Position numbers and translations under genes: made by a program. Shown piece after piece: positions 62,138 to 64,000 of a stretch of 64,000 nucleotides of DNA. This DNA comes from Clarkia xantiana subsp. parviflora (taxonomy: Eukaryota; Streptophyta; Magnoliopsida; Myrtales; Onagraceae), in contig JAPTYO010000017.1 in NCBI GenBank assembly GCA_036873135.1, forward strand, positions 15,810,001 through 15,874,000, in the 5' to 3' direction. The notes under the pieces are model-generated. The model saw nothing but the letters and a program-made list of their open reading frames with translations, was not told where the DNA came from and ran no database searches. Numbering within the stretch: position 1 is the first letter of the stretch; every line of letters starts with the position of its first letter.

Positions 62138-64000
62138 TCTGGCTACAATCAGATCAAGATGTCCAAGGAGGATGCCCCCCACACCGCCTTTTATACTGAT
62201 AGTGACATCTATCATTATGATGTTATGCCCTTTGGATTGATCAGTGCAGACGCAACTTATCAGAGGATGGTGTACAAGCTGTTCGGAGATATGCTGGGGA
62301 AAACAATGGAGGCCTATGTGGATGATATGCTAGTGAAGTCCCGACAGGCCGAGGATCATGTTCACAACTTGGCCACGGCGTTCGAGCGGATGAGGCTTCA
62401 TCAAGTTCGCTTAAACCCGACCAAGTGTTTCTTCGGAGTGCACTCAGGGAAGTTTCTGGACTTCATGGTGAGCCAGAGGGGAATCGAGGTGAACCCTGAG
62501 AAGTTAAAGGCAATCGAGGAGATGAAGTCCCCGATGAACCATCGGGAGGTGCATGTGCTGAATGGCCGATTGGCCGCGATGAATCGCTTCCTGTCCAAGG
62601 CAAGTGATCGATCCATGCCGTTCTTTGATGTGCTGAGGGCCAACACGAAGTTTGAGTGGACTGCCAAGTGCGAAGAGGCGTTCCAGGTACTTAAGCAGCA
62701 CATTCGCACCCTCCCGCCATTGGCGAAGCCCATCCCAGGCGAGCCACTCTATCTGTATTTGGTTGTTTCTGAATTTGCTGTTAGCTCTGTCTTAGTGAAA
62801 GTTGTAGAGGGTAGCCAAATCCCTGTCTATTATGTAAGCAAGGAACTCGCCAAGTCTGAAATGAATTATCCCGTTGAGAAGTATCTTTATACGTTGATTG
62901 TTACTGCTCGGAAGCTGAGACCTTACTTCCATGTGCATGAGATTTTCGTTTTGACGAATCAGCCCTTGAAACATTTTTTGAACCGACCTGATGCATCGGG
63001 GAGATTAGTGAAATGGGCAGTCGAGCTTAGTGAGTTCCGCATTCACTTTGCTCCGAGAACGACTATTAAGGGCCAGGCGTTGGCGGATTTCATAGCAGAG
63101 TCTAGAGCCCCCGATCTAGAAGAAGCGGACCCTGTAGAGGGGGCAACTATGGAAGTCCCGATAACAGAGCAGTCAGAACAGCCCGACGCCAATAATACTT
63201 GGGAGATGTATACCGATGGCTCCTCATATTCAGAAGGATCGGGAGCTGGTTTCGTACTGATACCAACAGACGGAGGCGAGCCCCTCCGATATGCCTTGGC
63301 CTTGACATTTAGGGCCACCAACAATGAAGCTGAATATGAGGCTCTCATCACTGACCTCAAGATTGCTAAAGGAACGGGAGTTGGTCACTTAAAGGTGAAG
63401 TGTGATGCTAGCCTGATCGTGAACCAAGTCCAGGGGCGATACGAAGCAAAGAGCCCGATGATGAAAAAGTATCTTCGCGAGGTGCAAACCCTGAAGGAGA
63501 GTTTCAAGAGCTTCGATATTGAGGCGATCCCGAGGGAGGATAATGTGGAAGCAGATGCCTTGAGCAAGTTCGCCTTTGGGGCACCCCTCGATGAAAGTCG
63601 GAAGGTGCATTTCTTGGAGAAGGTGATCCTGTCAACCACTGATCAATCGGAGGTATGTGCCATTGAGATCGGATCGGAGGAGCCCACTTGGATGACCCCG
63701 ATAGCCGCGTATCTGAATACGGGGGCAGTCCCCGATGATGAAGTAGCAGCCGGCAAAATACGCCGAATCGCGCCCAATTATGTGATGGTGGACAATCAAC
63801 TGTACAAAAAGGGGTATTTAACTCCCTACTTGAAATGTGTGGCTGAGCCCGACACAGATCGGATCCTTAGGGTGGTGCACGAAGGACACTTGGCTTGTCA
63901 TGAGGGTGCCCGATCCATCGTGAGGAAAGTGCTGAACCTGGGCAATAACTGGCCCTCGATGAATAAGGAGGCAACGATGCTAGTCCGATCCTGTGACGCT
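62138..64000 (+). pseudogene. Element F RT, both RNase H domains and integrase start, open to window end
   Basis: Same frame as 61166-62137 and, as far as I can read, without a stop to 64000. RT: MPFGLISADATYQRM (B and C have NAGATY), YVDDMLVKS at about 62318. Gypsy RNase H: YYVSKELAKSEMNYP. Archaeal-type RNase H: YTDGSS (about 63210), NNEAEYEAL, KCDASL, EADALS, so all four acidic residues are present. The integrase zinc finger begins (CHEGARS, SCDA) and runs off the window. Confidence 0.9.

Larger units (their letters stand above)
40902..64000 (-). mobile_element. Element H2: outermost element of the right-hand nest (runs off the window)
   Basis: A minus-strand LTR at 40902-42451 (TGTCGGACC ... 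GGTGTTTACA, complement of the TGTAAACACC ... GGTCCGACA ends of element H) is followed by CTTGCCCCTCTTT, the complement of H's purine tract, and by H-type internal repeats to 43945. Element I interrupts at 43946. The rest of H2 should lie beyond 64000. GATTA at 40897-40901 would be its target duplication. Confidence 0.85.
45075..64000 (+). mobile_element. Element F: Tat-type retrotransposon, runs off the window, interrupted by element E
   Basis: The 5' LTR at 45075-45739 is followed by the PBS TTGGCGCCTTCTGTGGG (one change from element C). Gag to protease lies at 45795-47607; element E is inserted in the protease (47608-61165); the rest of protease, RT and RNase H, and the integrase zinc finger, continue to the window end. 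The 3' LTR is not visible. Confidence 0.93.

Overview
This looks like a piece of a plant nuclear genome, most likely a eudicot. It contains one plant-specific host gene (a SOB FIVE-LIKE, SOFL, gene exon at 2701-3117, minus strand) and is otherwise almost entirely nested LTR retrotransposons plus two nested DNA transposons. There is no bacterial gene structure, and I see no rRNA, tRNA or CRISPR. The species cannot be named from the sequence.

Left part (1-7002): a truncated minus-strand LTR (1-360); a small complete Copia-type non-autonomous element A (503-2333, TSD TGAAG) just downstream of the SOFL exon; then an old minus-strand LTR (J, 3664-4094 plus 6731-~6840) split by a hAT-like transposon (4095-6722, 8-bp TSD), itself split by a CACTA transposon (4316-6122, TSD TTA).

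Middle (7003-40475): element B (7003-15686, TSD TCACC), a Ty3/gypsy element of the Tat type with gag, protease, RT, RNase H, a second (archaeal-type) RNase H and integrase, all broken by stops and frameshifts. After two old LTR fragments (K, L at 16406-17443) comes element C (18620-40475, TSD CATGG), same superfamily. It carries a long antisense additional ORF, which was split by the young non-autonomous element D (28364-38702, TSD GAAAG). D holds palindromic and tandem-repeat arrays.

Right part (40902-64000): a six-level nest. H2 (minus, from 40902) contains I (minus, from 43946), which contains F (plus, from 45075), which contains E (minus, 47608-61165), which contains G (minus, 48679-58959), which contains H (plus, 49742-58183). 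H2, I and F run off the right end. Target-site duplications confirm G and H exactly and E with one mismatch.

How the parts relate: B, C, F and I form one Tat-like group that encodes proteins. D and E (and diverged J, K) lack pol but share the same primer-binding site and a similar R/U5 block with that group, so they may use its proteins. In B, C and I an antisense gene begins with ATG-TCT-G, has a TATA box 155-172 bp upstream, and (in B and C) a 7-nt first coding exon. All pol genes seen complete in the window carry disabling lesions.
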